Shown: positions 15,424-24,408 of the stretch, piece after piece | Position numbering within the stretch: the stretch's first letter is position 1 | Layout of the letters: the number at the start of each line of letters is the position of its first letter | Assembly (NCBI GenBank): GCA_913056395.1 | Contig: CAJXMG010000026.1 | Location: forward strand, 1-39,394 | Length of the DNA: 39,394 nucleotides | Origin: an uncultured bacterium | GTDB lineage: Bacteria; Planctomycetota; UBA8108; UBA1146 | Reading direction: 5' to 3' | Made by a program: the position numbers and the translations under genes | Notes under the pieces: generated by a model | What the model was told of the DNA's origin: nothing | The model's database searches: none | Seen by the model: only the letters and a program-made list of their open reading frames with translations

Positions 15424-15482
15424 CAGCCCCTTGCAGAGGCTTCCATGAAATTCAGGTTTCATGAGTTCTCTGCGGGGGGCTG
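15424..15482. terminator. Large imperfect hairpin between convergent genes
   Basis: Nested arms pair CAGCCCC with GGGGCTG, GCAGAG with CTCTGC and CATGAAA with TTTCATG around a six-base loop. It lies between the methyltransferase stop and the stop of the minus-strand DUF3592 gene, and probably ends or protects both messages. There is no good U-run. Confidence 0.55.
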
Positions 15483-15507
15483 ATTCTGATCCGTGCTGCT
15501 GGGCCTT

Positions 15508-15993
15508 TTACTTGCGAATCCACGCCAGGATGGTCATCCCCAGAAATACAAGGGCCCCAACCCCGGCAAGAACAAGAAAGATGCCTGAATGCCCGGGGAT
15601 CTTTGGTTGGAGGATGGAAGTAGCGGGGTTAGATTCGGAGTAGTAAACCGTCAACACGGGAAGCGCCTGATAACTTTTGAGGGCTTTTTCTGCATCTGAA
15701 CGATCACTGAAGTCATCGTCGAGGACCTGTATTTTGTCGTTCTGATATACCTTGCCCGCCACTTCGTATCGGTATTCCAGATTGAGGCGGTACTTGGATG
15801 ATCTTCCCCGTCTTCTTTTGATTTCCTCAACTTCCCCAGAGACCAGTTCCGCACTGACGATGGGCCACTTCTCTGCATCGGCGTAGGTCTGCAGGTCCAT
15901 GAGGTAAAAACCAAACATTCCACACCAGACGATCAAAACAGCGGTCGTCACATACGGATTCCGAAATCGACGCGGGATGAGGTTGAACTTCAC
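15508..15993 (-). CDS. DUF3592 membrane protein (second paralogue)
   Basis: This 161-residue protein has two membrane spans (about residues 15-32 and 137-158). The soluble domain between them carries KWPIVSAELVSGEV, YRLNLEYRYEVAGKVYQND and LPVLTVYYSESNPATSIL, the three conserved blocks of DUF3592. The end WIRK is positively charged. The start is GTG 15993 with GGAG five bases before it. Function unknown. It is convergent with the cNMP-methyltransferase gene and immediately upstream of nothing obviously co-transcribed; the next minus-strand gene on its 5' side is the small dockerin protein ending at 16015. Confidence 0.85.
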   Translation of the reverse strand: MKFNLIPRRFRNPYVTTAVLIVWCGMFGFYLMDLQTYADAEKWPIVSAELVSGEVEEIKRRRGRSSKYRLNLEYRYEVAGKVYQNDKIQVLDDDFSDRSDAEKALKSYQALPVLTVYYSESNPATSILQPKIPGHSGIFLVLAGVGALVFLGMTILAWIRK

Positions 15994-16014
15994 ATTGACT
16001 CCGTAAGGGGTTGC

Positions 16015-16665
16015 CTAGGGACAGATGGGATTTTGGCAGTCAGGAACAGGGCCGCCTGGGTCAGCAGGTCCGCAATCCGGGAAGGGTGCCGGGGGATCGG
16101 GGGCTGCCTGAAACAGGACGTTCAGCATTTGGATCGAATCGCCAATGTCGTCGTTGCCACTGAGATCCATATCACACGCATCGCGGCAGGCTGGTGGTGG
16201 GCCAGAGGCGAAGAGGCTGGTCAAATGATAAATCACATCGGCAACGTTGAAGGAGATGTCATTGTTGCAATCACCGCGAATAAATTCGGGGCCGCTGGAA
16301 GGATTGCAGCCAATGGGATCAAACGTTCCACCGCTGATGCAAAGAGTCGGGAAGCAGATGCCGACACAATCCCAGGCGGTGCCGCTGAGAAGGCCATAGC
16401 TGCCAGCAGGGGGCATGGGCAATGCGCCCAGATCGGCGGCGATATCTCCGATTGCAGGATCGTCGGGGTAAAAGACGAGACACATCCCCAATGGGTCCAT
16501 TTCAAAGGTACCGCAGACTGCAATGTCAGTTTGTGCCAAGGCCGGTTTTGCCAGAACAAGCAACAGTAATCCAAGGGCAAATCCGGCTATCGGGGGCCTT
16601 GAGGGTGAAGTGAATGGAAGGCGGGCCACCCCTTCTCGAATCATGGGCACGAGTTTCGTCTTCAT
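16015..16665 (-). CDS. Small secreted protein with dockerin-type repeats
   Basis: This 216-residue protein has a long n-region and a signal peptide ending ALAQ, then a short cysteine-containing domain (about 80 residues) and a dockerin-like pair: FIRGDCNNDISFNVADVIYH with LTSLFASG, then CDMDLSGNDDIGDSIQ with LNVLFQ. Calcium-loop Asp/Asn spacing is kept. The final NPICP resembles the PPCP end of the larger dockerin protein (11656-13032), so the two share a C-terminal module. The frame extends to 16773, but ATG 16665 has GGAG five bases before it and gives a normal signal peptide. Role unknown; probably surface attachment. Confidence 0.72.
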   Translation of the reverse strand: MKTKLVPMIREGVARLPFTSPSRPPIAGFALGLLLLVLAKPALAQTDIAVCGTFEMDPLGMCLVFYPDDPAIGDIAADLGALPMPPAGSYGLLSGTAWDCVGICFPTLCISGGTFDPIGCNPSSGPEFIRGDCNNDISFNVADVIYHLTSLFASGPPPACRDACDMDLSGNDDIGDSIQMLNVLFQAAPDPPAPFPDCGPADPGGPVPDCQNPICP

Positions 16666-16841
16666 GCCAACTCCTTCCATTGTTCTGAATTTTGCAAAAT
16701 GCATAGGATTCACACATTCCATTTTACTTGCTGTCGTGGGGAAGAGAACCGGCGAGTCCATGGGGAGTGCCACGGAATTGCAAAGGAAGTGTGTTCACGT
16801 GATTTCGGATTATCGTCCGTCTAACGCGCCAGGAATCACTA

Positions 16842-17801
16842 TCATGCGGCGATGCTGGAAATATTGTTCTGATTTTGCTGAGCCAGTTTCTTTCTCAGGA
16901 TCTCGGAGCTGAGGTACTTGAGGAGGGGCTGGTTGTCGTCGCTGTCGTTCATGCCGCAGCAGGGGATAGCGCCGCTGTAGGCACCGGGAAAGTGGGGTAT
17001 TGCGATGCCCTTTACTCCGGCGATGTGGAAGACGGGGATCGTCATCTCTTCCAACTTCTGCAGGGTTCTCTTGCGCGGGGCGGGATAGGTTTCGTTGAGG
17101 ATGATGATCCCCTGCCACAACTGCGGCATCCGCTCCTCGAGTGCGCCTTTCCTGGCGACGTCGATGAGGATCACCCTTTCTCCCCGCAGAGATTCCGGGA
17201 TCGGGTCATCGCAATCGACGGTGTATACCGAGCGCCCCTGCGTCTGAAGGAGGCGTTGCAGCGGGGCACCAACGCTGCCGTGTCCGCCGAGCAGGATCAC
17301 AGGAGTCTCCGTCTCGATGGAGAGCTGCTGTCGCAACTCCTTCTCGGCGCGGAACACTACCTGAGCGACTCGACTCGATCTCCTCTTCAACTCGAGCGGC
17401 TCCAGTACACCTGCTCTGTGCATGGAACTGGGCAGGATGCCGGAGTATTTGACGCTGGAGATGCCGAGCCAGCGTGCGATCTGATCCGATTTCTTCTTCA
17501 GGTCTGAGAGGAACCCCGGCTTCTTGAAGTCGGACTCGGTTCCCGAGATGCCAAGAATCAATCCGGGAGTTCCACCCTGAAAGTACACACCGCAGATCAC
17601 AGGGGTTTTCTTCAAAGCAGGCTGTAGGAACTTGAAAGCGTAGTGATCGACATATCGTTGGCTGGCGGGGTATATGACAAAGAAAGAGCGAAACGGGCGC
17701 AAGAACAATCTGTTAAGGAGACCGAGCAGTACCAGCGAGAGCGGATTGCTTAGGAACACGATGGAGAGCAACACCAGTGATTTCCTGCATAGATTCTTCA
17801 T
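16842..17801 (-). CDS. Membrane-anchored Rossmann-like protein of unknown function
   Basis: I do not recognise a named family. The 319-residue protein starts with a hydrophobic segment (about residues 8-30), followed by a soluble body. Residues 168-180 (VILLGGHGSVGAP) form a glycine-rich loop after a strand, and SVYTVD follows at the distance of the second Rossmann strand, suggesting NAD(P) binding. Later blocks are RVILIDVARKGAL, GIIILNETYPAPRK, and a Cys pair in AIPCCGMND. ATG 17801 is preceded by GGGAGG at good spacing. It stands between the small dockerin gene (same strand) and pntA (divergent). A dehydrogenase or reductase of a lipid or quinone is possible but unsupported. Confidence 0.6.
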   Translation of the reverse strand: MKNLCRKSLVLLSIVFLSNPLSLVLLGLLNRLFLRPFRSFFVIYPASQRYVDHYAFKFLQPALKKTPVICGVYFQGGTPGLILGISGTESDFKKPGFLSDLKKKSDQIARWLGISSVKYSGILPSSMHRAGVLEPLELKRRSSRVAQVVFRAEKELRQQLSIETETPVILLGGHGSVGAPLQRLLQTQGRSVYTVDCDDPIPESLRGERVILIDVARKGALEERMPQLWQGIIILNETYPAPRKRTLQKLEEMTIPVFHIAGVKGIAIPHFPGAYSGAIPCCGMNDSDDNQPLLKYLSSEILRKKLAQQNQNNISSIAA

Positions 17802-18016
17802 AGTGCCTCCCTTTTATTCAATGGTGGTGAACAACCGTGCACAGCTTGGCTGTCAAAGCGAAAGGGGGGTGGCGACCAACCCCGGATAGATTCATCCGGA
17901 AAGGGGATCCCCCGGGACATGAAAGTGGGGCGGAATACCCCGGAATTGCTACAAAGTAGGGGCTGAAATACGCATCATGGGTCCATAGGCAGGAATCCGC
18001 CTTGAAAGGATCGGTC

Positions 18017-19570
18017 ATGAAGATCGGTGTTGTGAAAGAAGCGTGGCCCGGTGAATGCCGAGTGGCCGCTTCTCCCAAAAATGTCCAGCGCCTCATCAAG
18101 CAGGGCTTTGAGGTGCAGGTGGAATCGGGGGCCGGCGTTGCCGCCAGCTTCACCGATCAGGCTTACCAGGATGCGGGAGCCAGTATTTGCGATACTCGCG
18201 CCGCATGGGGGCAGTCCGATTTGGTCATCAAGGTGCGTGAGCCGATGGAGCGTGCGGATCTGGATCTCCATGAAGCGGATCTCCTCTCCGAGGGTGGAAC
18301 ACTGATCAGTTTCATCTGGCCTGGCCAGAACAAGGATCTGGTGGATCGCCTCGCCGCGCGCAAGGCCACCGTTCTGGCGATGGATTGCATTCCCCGAATC
18401 AGCCGTGCGCAGAAGATGGACGCGCTTTCTTCGATGGCCAACATCGCCGGCTACCGGGCGGTTCTGGAGGCGGCCAACGAGTTTGGCAGTTTCTTCACAG
18501 GACAGATGACTGCTGCTGGCAAGGTGCCGCCCGCCAAGGTATTGGTGGTGGGTGCCGGAGTGGCAGGACTCGCTTCCATTGGCGCTGCCCGCGGGCTTGG
18601 GGCGATCGTCCGGGCTTTCGATACACGCCCGGCGGTGGAAGAACAGGTTCAGTCGATGGGCGCCGATTTCCTGACAGTGGAGATCGAAGAGGATGGAACC
18701 GGCTCAGGTGGATATGCCAAAGAGATGAGTCAGGCCTTCATCGATGCCGAACACGCTCTCTTTGAGGAGCAGGCGAAAGAGATCGACATCATCGTCACTA
18801 CGGCGCTGATTCCCGGAAAGCCGGCTCCCCTGCTGATCACCGAACAGGCGGTCAAGAATATGAAGCAGGGCTCCGTCATCGTTGATCTGGCTGCGGAGAG
18901 AGGCGGAAACACCGCCGGTGCCGTTGCTGACGAAGTGGTGGAAAGCCACGGGGTCAAAATCATCGGTTACACCGACCTGCCCAGCCGCATGGCCAATGTT
19001 TCCAGTGACCTTTACGGCAACAACATCTGCCACCTCCTCGACGACATGGGCAAGGCAGAGGAATACCGTATCGACGAAGAGGATGAAGTCGTCCGTGGAG
19101 CTCTGGTGCTTCGCGGCGGTGAAATGAAATGGCCCGCACCGGTCAAGAAGTTGGCTGAAGAGTTAAAAAAGCCGGAACCGGCCAAGGTTGAAGCTGCACC
19201 TGTTGCTGCAGCAGAACCCAAAGAGCAGAAAGACCGGGGGCCATGGGTGCTGATGTTGATTGGTCTCGCACTGATCGCCGTCGGCTGGACCGGAAGTGAA
19301 GGCTTCCTTCATCAGGTCACCGTTTTTGTGCTTTCCTGTTTCGTGGGCTATCAGGTGATCTGGAATGTCAGCGCTTCCTTGCATACCCCGCTCATGAGTG
19401 TGACCAATGCCATCAGTGGAATCATCATCGTCGGCGGAATGCTGCAGTTGGGTGGTCCGCTGAATGAGCCCGCAACAATGCTCGGGGTCGTCGCTGTTTT
19501 GTTTGCCACCATCAACATCGCCGGGGGCTTCCTCGTTACCCAGCGCATGCTGAAAATGTTCCAGGGTTAA
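18017..19570 (+). CDS. pntA: NAD(P) transhydrogenase subunit alpha
   Basis: This 517-residue protein is the proton-translocating transhydrogenase alpha subunit: an alanine-dehydrogenase-like NAD(H)-binding domain I ([13 protein letters not shown], then [18 protein letters not shown] at about 179, and RAFDTRP) followed by an Ala/Pro/Lys linker and hydrophobic helices from about residue 408. With PntB it couples hydride transfer between NADH and NADP+ to proton movement across the inner membrane and supplies NADPH. Its length and single-chain alpha form match E. coli PntA. The TTG frame start at 18002 is rejected: ATG 18017 has AAGGA six bases upstream and matches the family. pntB follows after ten bases. 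Confidence 0.96.
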   Translation: MKIGVVKEAWPGECRVAASPKNVQRLIKQGFEVQVESGAGVAASFTDQAYQDAGASICDTRAAWGQSDLVIKVREPMERADLDLHEADLLSEGGTLISFIWPGQNKDLVDRLAARKATVLAMDCIPRISRAQKMDALSSMANIAGYRAVLEAANEFGSFFTGQMTAAGKVPPAKVLVVGAGVAGLASIGAARGLGAIVRAFDTRPAVEEQVQSMGADFLTVEIEEDGTGSGGYAKEMSQAFIDAEHALFEEQAKEIDIIVTTALIPGKPAPLLITEQAVKNMKQGSVIVDLAAERGGNTAGAVADEVVESHGVKIIGYTDLPSRMANVSSDLYGNNICHLLDDMGKAEEYRIDEEDEVVRGALVLRGGEMKWPAPVKKLAEELKKPEPAKVEAAPVAAAEPKEQKDRGPWVLMLIGLALIAVGWTGSEGFLHQVTVFVLSCFVGYQVIWNVSASLHTPLMSVTNAISGIIIVGGMLQLGGPLNEPATMLGVVAVLFATINIAGGFLVTQRMLKMFQG

Positions 19571-19580
19571 GGGGGGCACG

Positions 19581-21023
19581 ATGATACCAGCAGGAGCCAT
19601 TATCGCGTCTTACCTCGTTGCCGGGGTGCTCTTCATTCTCAGTCTGGGAGGGCTTTCCGCCCAGAAAACCGCCAAGCGTGGAAACCTGTACGGCATCATC
19701 GGAATGTTGTTGGCGATCGGTGCGACCACCTTGTGGATCACTGGTAATGCAGAAGGTCTCAACACAGAGGCGTTACTCAGTGATTCGGGAACCAAAACAG
19801 CCTTTGCTGCCGCGATCGGTGTTGGTGCACTGATCGGTGGCGTGATGGCTGCTCGAGTGGGCATGACATCGATGCCAGAGCTGGTGGCAATTTTGCACAG
19901 CTTCGTCGGGCTTGCCGCAGTGCTCGTGGGGCTCTCCATGTACAGCAACCCCAGCGTGGATGTGGCGGAAAAAGGATCCTTTGTCCTCAACATTGAGATC
20001 TATCTCGACGTCTTCATCGGCGCCATCACCTTTACCGGATCTGTGCTTGCCTTTCTCAAGTTGAGAGGCAGTGTTTCCGGTAAGCCGCTGACACTCCCGG
20101 GCCGACACCTGATCAATATTCTGATGGTGGCTGCCTGCGTCTGGCTAGCCATCGACTTTGTTCCGGCAGATCTGAACTCCAACTGGCAGCCCCTGCTGTG
20201 GATGACTCTGATCGCCTGCGTAATCGGTTTACACATGGTCGCAGCCATCGGTGGCGCAGACATGCCGGTGGTGGTCTCGATGCTTAACAGTTACTCCGGT
20301 TGGGCCGCCGCTGCAGCAGGTTTCATGCTCAAGAATGATTTGCTGATCATCACCGGTGCATTGGTGGGATCTTCTGGAGCAATTCTCAGTTACATCATGT
20401 GTCGTGCGATGAACCGTTCCTTCATCAGTGTGATCCTCGGTGGATTTGGTACTGACGGAGGCGGTGGAGGTGGAAGCAAGTCCCAGGATCAGGGTGAAGT
20501 TCAAACCTTTGATGTGGGCGAAGCCGTTGAAGCGATGCGTGAAGCTTCCAACATCATCATCGTGCCGGGTTATGGAATGGCAGTGGCACAAGCCCAGCAT
20601 TCTCTCAGTCAGGCGGTGGATTTCCTGCGCGAAAAAGGCAAAGAGGTTCGCTTTGCAATTCACCCTGTGGCAGGCCGTCTTCCCGGTCACATGAACGTTT
20701 TGCTCGCAGAAGCCAATGTTGATTACAACATCGTTCTCGAAATGGAAGAGATCAACGACGACTTCCCTGAGACAGATCTGGTGCTGGTGATCGGAGCCAA
20801 TGACATCGTCAACCCGGATGCCCAGGAAGATCCGGCGAGTCCCATCGCTGGTATGCCGGTCCTCGAAGTCTGGAAGTCGGAGACGACCATCGTCATGAAG
20901 CGGAGTATGGGTACCGGTTACGCCGGAGTCCAAAACCCACTCTTCTTCAAGGACAACACACGTATGTTGTTTGGCGATGCAAAAGCAGTGGTTGATCAGC
21001 TGCTGACAGGATTGAGACAGTAA
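19581..21023 (+). CDS. pntB: NAD(P) transhydrogenase subunit beta
   Basis: This 480-residue integral membrane protein has eight or nine hydrophobic helices in its first ~285 residues, a Gly-rich hinge ([13 protein letters not shown]), and the NADP(H)-binding domain III. Domain III shows [52 protein letters not shown] and [16 protein letters not shown], the family's diagnostic blocks. It forms the proton channel with PntA. ATG 19581 follows a G-rich ribosome site and lies ten bases after the pntA stop, so the two are co-transcribed and coupled. A hairpin follows. Confidence 0.96.
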   Translation: MIPAGAIIASYLVAGVLFILSLGGLSAQKTAKRGNLYGIIGMLLAIGATTLWITGNAEGLNTEALLSDSGTKTAFAAAIGVGALIGGVMAARVGMTSMPELVAILHSFVGLAAVLVGLSMYSNPSVDVAEKGSFVLNIEIYLDVFIGAITFTGSVLAFLKLRGSVSGKPLTLPGRHLINILMVAACVWLAIDFVPADLNSNWQPLLWMTLIACVIGLHMVAAIGGADMPVVVSMLNSYSGWAAAAAGFMLKNDLLIITGALVGSSGAILSYIMCRAMNRSFISVILGGFGTDGGGGGGSKSQDQGEVQTFDVGEAVEAMREASNIIIVPGYGMAVAQAQHSLSQAVDFLREKGKEVRFAIHPVAGRLPGHMNVLLAEANVDYNIVLEMEEINDDFPETDLVLVIGANDIVNPDAQEDPASPIAGMPVLEVWKSETTIVMKRSMGTGYAGVQNPLFFKDNTRMLFGDAKAVVDQLLTGLRQ

Positions 21024-21040
21024 TAAAAACCCTGCAGGAA

Positions 21041-21071
21041 ATGTGGCCCAATCGGACCTATTGGGCCACAT
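21041..21071. terminator. Hairpin terminator after pntAB
   Basis: Twelve perfect base pairs (ATGTGGCCCAAT with ATTGGGCCACAT, seven-base loop) are followed by a short TTTCC. It lies 18 bases after the pntB stop and probably ends the operon, although the U-run is poor. Confidence 0.65.
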
Positions 21072-21290
21072 TTCCACAGGTTCAGATCATTTGCTCCCTG
21101 TTCACCAAGGTGTGCAGATTTATCCAATTCGTGCCAAATACCCGCATTGCGGCAGTCCTACTTCTCCCACAGCAAGTTCGTGGAAACCAAGTCCGCTCCT
21201 CTGTCGTTTTCGGATAGGGAAATACAGGGCTCTTGAACAGTCTGGTGATGTTCATGGAGTGCCGTATCGCTGGTGAATGGGAGAGTGCTG

Positions 21291-24170
21291 GTGGGCCCAA
21301 AGAAGCAATCTGCTCAAAAAATCGTCCTGATTGCGTGGAACAAATCCGTTGAAGAAAAAGAACTGACGGTCCTGCGCAAATCTTTAGCCGATTTGAATTA
21401 CCGGGTGGATGTTGTCTACGAGCTGTCACAGTTGGACCAACAACTTTGCGAGTATGAAGAAAAAGGCGAATCTCCCCAGGAGATCGTCTCGCATTTCCAT
21501 TTCCCAAAAGTGCCGCTGTCAGGGTTAAATCGCCGCATATTGCGACGACTCAAAGAAGCAAATCCGCAAGTACAACCACGTATCACTGCTGTGACACAGA
21601 GATTACTCGGTGCAGACCTGAATCAATTCGCTATCGATTCTTTTGCAGATGAGATGGTCAAAGCCGCAGATCTTCCCCAAACAATCATTGATATCTTCAA
21701 CGTACCCAAAGACACCGAAAATAGTGAAGTACGGAAACTTCCTGTTGTTCATGCAGACTTGAGAAACGACAGGCTTGAAACAAGCCTGATAGAATTGTTC
21801 AAAGCTCAGGATCAGCAGTTGAAACCGATCAATCTGGAGGATTGCAAAAACAAAAACAGGGTGCGATGTGGGATTCTTCTTGTTTCAGAGTCGGTGATCA
21901 GAGGATTAAAAAATCAGAAGCCTGCCACATCTCTGGTGAGTCTGACAGAAGTTGCCGGCGTCGTTGTCGTCATGGATTCGCACAAGTCAAAAACGGAAAC
22001 AGAGAAACGTGAGCAAGAGTTCTACTATCAGGGTGTGTTGGATTGCATATCACCTGATACCAGTGAAAAAGAGATGGTTCATCGAGTCCTGAGTGCGAGA
22101 AGAAACAGGGCCAGAAGTAATCTTGAGAACCAATACCACAACGCGTTGAAGAAAAACTCTCGGGAATGGAAAGTCTTCCAGGAAGTCTCGAGCCTCGAGG
22201 CTGCAAGCATCATTCATGACGACAACGGAAAGATCTATTTCGTCAATGAAGCCGCTACAAACCTGTTTGGGTACGATGAAAAAACGTTTGAGCAAATGCA
22301 CATCCGTTCATTGCATCCTGCGAATTACGAAAGTACTCGAAAAGAGATCTACGAAAACTTTCTGAAGAATGGCTCGGTGAAGTGGGAAGCCCAATTTGTC
22401 AAAGCGAACGGCGAAACATTCGATGCTCTTTTGACGGCCAATCCAGCCAATGAGTTTTCTTCCGATGGGAAGCATCTGATATGTGCTCATATTCATAGTT
22501 TGGAGCACTACAAATTCCTCAAGAACTCTGTCCTGAACATGATGAGCGCAGATCCAGGGGAGTTGGATGTTCACATACAGGCGATTTTCAAGGATCTCAG
22601 TCGTCTGATAGATGGTATCCGCTCCATCCAGGTCTTTAAAAAGGTCAAGGGTTACGCTCAAAGAGAGTTGAGTTGGTGCAGTCCGGCTGGACTTGGTGGC
22701 GAGGGGTCTGACCAAATTTCTCTCAGAAGGCTATGGACGGTTTTCGAGAACGGTGAAAAGTTCGTTGAAGATGACACCTCATCTGTTTTACCCGATATGC
22801 CGTATGCGGTTCGGGAGGTGCGCAGTCTCATCTTCCCAGACTCAAATCGGGGATTCGTTCTCACGCCCATGAAAGTCGGAGAGAAGCTACTGGGGTGCAT
22901 CGCTGTTGAATTGGATGGAGAGCGACACGGTATGCAATGGGATGCTCCCATGGCGTATCGAAAGCAGTTGGTCCGCGGCTACCTTTCTTTGGTTGCGTTA
23001 ATGGTAGCAAGTGGAATAGAGCAACATCGAAAAGAGTTGACGCGGAAAAAGTTGGAACAGCTCAGCTTCCAGGAGGACAAAAAACGGAGCATCAACAATA
23101 TAACGGACGGCATTGCTCATGATTTCAACAATTTGCTTCAATCCATTAGCGGTCACGTGTCATTGCTCTTGCGCTCAGGGTCTTTGGATGAAAAAGAGAA
23201 GAAATCACTGAAGTCGGTGAAGAGTGCTGCAGAGTTGGGGGCTTCCCTGAGTAGTCGAATTAGAGATGTATCTACACCTTCCAAAGAGATTTCCAAATTC
23301 TCACTTCACAAGTTGATTCGGGAAGTTGCTGAGTTGGTCACTTCCAGCCTGGTTTCAAATCAGAAGCCTGCTCTGAATCTCAATTCCGACCTGGACATCA
23401 TCAATTGCGATCGTTCTCAGGTTCACCAGGTATTCATGAACCTATTTACCAATGCCAATGATGCGATGAGGGACTTCAATGAGAACGGCCGCATCTCTAT
23501 TTCGACCCGTTTTGTTACCAATCAGTTTGGGCAACGGATGATCAAGGTCATCTTTAGTGATGAGGGCCCTGGAATTCATAGAGACGACGTTTTCAATATC
23601 TTTGAACCCTACTTCTCCACCAAAAAAGAAACGAAGCAGGGTACCGGGATGGGTTTATGGATTATCTACCGAATAATGCGGAATCATGGGGGCAGTATTC
23701 GTGTGCTGAATCATCAGCCAGGGGCAGCATTCGAGCTCGAATGGCCATTGGTTGAGGAAAGAGCAGATACCCGTGAATTGCCTTCAGAAATTCTAAGTGG
23801 TCATGGCACCATCTTGATTGTCGACGACGATTTTATGGTTAATGAATCCTGCAAGCTGCTTCTTGAACATATTGGGTTCAATACCATGAGTGCATACGAT
23901 GGTGTTGAGGCACTCGATCTCTATCGGAAGAAAATGGATCAGATCGATCTGGTTATTCTCGACCAAAAGATGCCAGGTATGTCGGGGGCAGATTGTTTCG
24001 AAGGTCTCGTCAGGCTGGATGACGGGGTCAAGGTTCTGCTCTGCAGCGGAAATCAGATCGATTCCGCAGGCTTCAGTTCAGAAAAAAATATTGTCGGAAT
24101 TCTCAACAAGCCTTTTTCACTCAGGGATCTCAGCAGATCGCTGCGAAGAGCAAAGGTCGTACAGGAATGA
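21291..24170 (+). CDS. Hybrid histidine kinase with PAS, GAF and response-regulator domains
   Basis: Numbered from GTG 21273, the frame has 965 residues. Residues 16-285 hold two receiver-like but degenerate segments. A PAS domain follows (about 300-410), a GAF-like domain (about 430-585), and the kinase core: H-box GIAHDFNNLLQ with His616, N-box NLFTNANDA, G1 DEGPGI, F-box IFEPYFSTK and G2 GTGMGL. The C-terminal receiver (845-960) has the acidic LIVDDD, phospho-acceptor Asp897 in ILDQKMPG, and Lys946 in NKPFS. Autophosphorylation and internal phosphotransfer are expected; no output domain is present. GTG 21291 is preferred since GGGAG lies seven bases before it. Base use is AT-richer than in pntAB or the Clp genes. 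The stimulus is unknown. Confidence 0.88.
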   Translation: MGPKKQSAQKIVLIAWNKSVEEKELTVLRKSLADLNYRVDVVYELSQLDQQLCEYEEKGESPQEIVSHFHFPKVPLSGLNRRILRRLKEANPQVQPRITAVTQRLLGADLNQFAIDSFADEMVKAADLPQTIIDIFNVPKDTENSEVRKLPVVHADLRNDRLETSLIELFKAQDQQLKPINLEDCKNKNRVRCGILLVSESVIRGLKNQKPATSLVSLTEVAGVVVVMDSHKSKTETEKREQEFYYQGVLDCISPDTSEKEMVHRVLSARRNRARSNLENQYHNALKKNSREWKVFQEVSSLEAASIIHDDNGKIYFVNEAATNLFGYDEKTFEQMHIRSLHPANYESTRKEIYENFLKNGSVKWEAQFVKANGETFDALLTANPANEFSSDGKHLICAHIHSLEHYKFLKNSVLNMMSADPGELDVHIQAIFKDLSRLIDGIRSIQVFKKVKGYAQRELSWCSPAGLGGEGSDQISLRRLWTVFENGEKFVEDDTSSVLPDMPYAVREVRSLIFPDSNRGFVLTPMKVGEKLLGCIAVELDGERHGMQWDAPMAYRKQLVRGYLSLVALMVASGIEQHRKELTRKKLEQLSFQEDKKRSINNITDGIAHDFNNLLQSISGHVSLLLRSGSLDEKEKKSLKSVKSAAELGASLSSRIRDVSTPSKEISKFSLHKLIREVAELVTSSLVSNQKPALNLNSDLDIINCDRSQVHQVFMNLFTNANDAMRDFNENGRISISTRFVTNQFGQRMIKVIFSDEGPGIHRDDVFNIFEPYFSTKKETKQGTGMGLWIIYRIMRNHGGSIRVLNHQPGAAFELEWPLVEERADTRELPSEILSGHGTILIVDDDFMVNESCKLLLEHIGFNTMSAYDGVEALDLYRKKMDQIDLVILDQKMPGMSGADCFEGLVRLDDGVKVLLCSGNQIDSAGFSSEKNIVGILNKPFSLRDLSRSLRRAKVVQE

Positions 24171-24408
24171 CAGTTACAGCAGTATTCTGAGGACTTTAGG
24201 ACTCAGTTGGGAGCGTAGTCCCACAGTTGCACCCCTAAGAACGAGCAGATACCATCGTAAATCGTTCTCTATTCTATGTTTGAGAAAATGAGATCCTTGC
24301 ATCTGCATTTGGTCTCGGGCGACTATGAAAATAGTGGAGGCGAAAATGGGTCATTGTTCCCTTTTCGCAAGGTTGGGCTCTTGAGAGGGAAGAGGGAGTG
24401 AGGCTTTG

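Noticed and set aside
20455-20480. Gly-rich run in pntB as a frameshift or error
   Set aside because: Gly-rich hinges between the membrane and NADP domains are plausible and the frame continues with good motifs on both sides.
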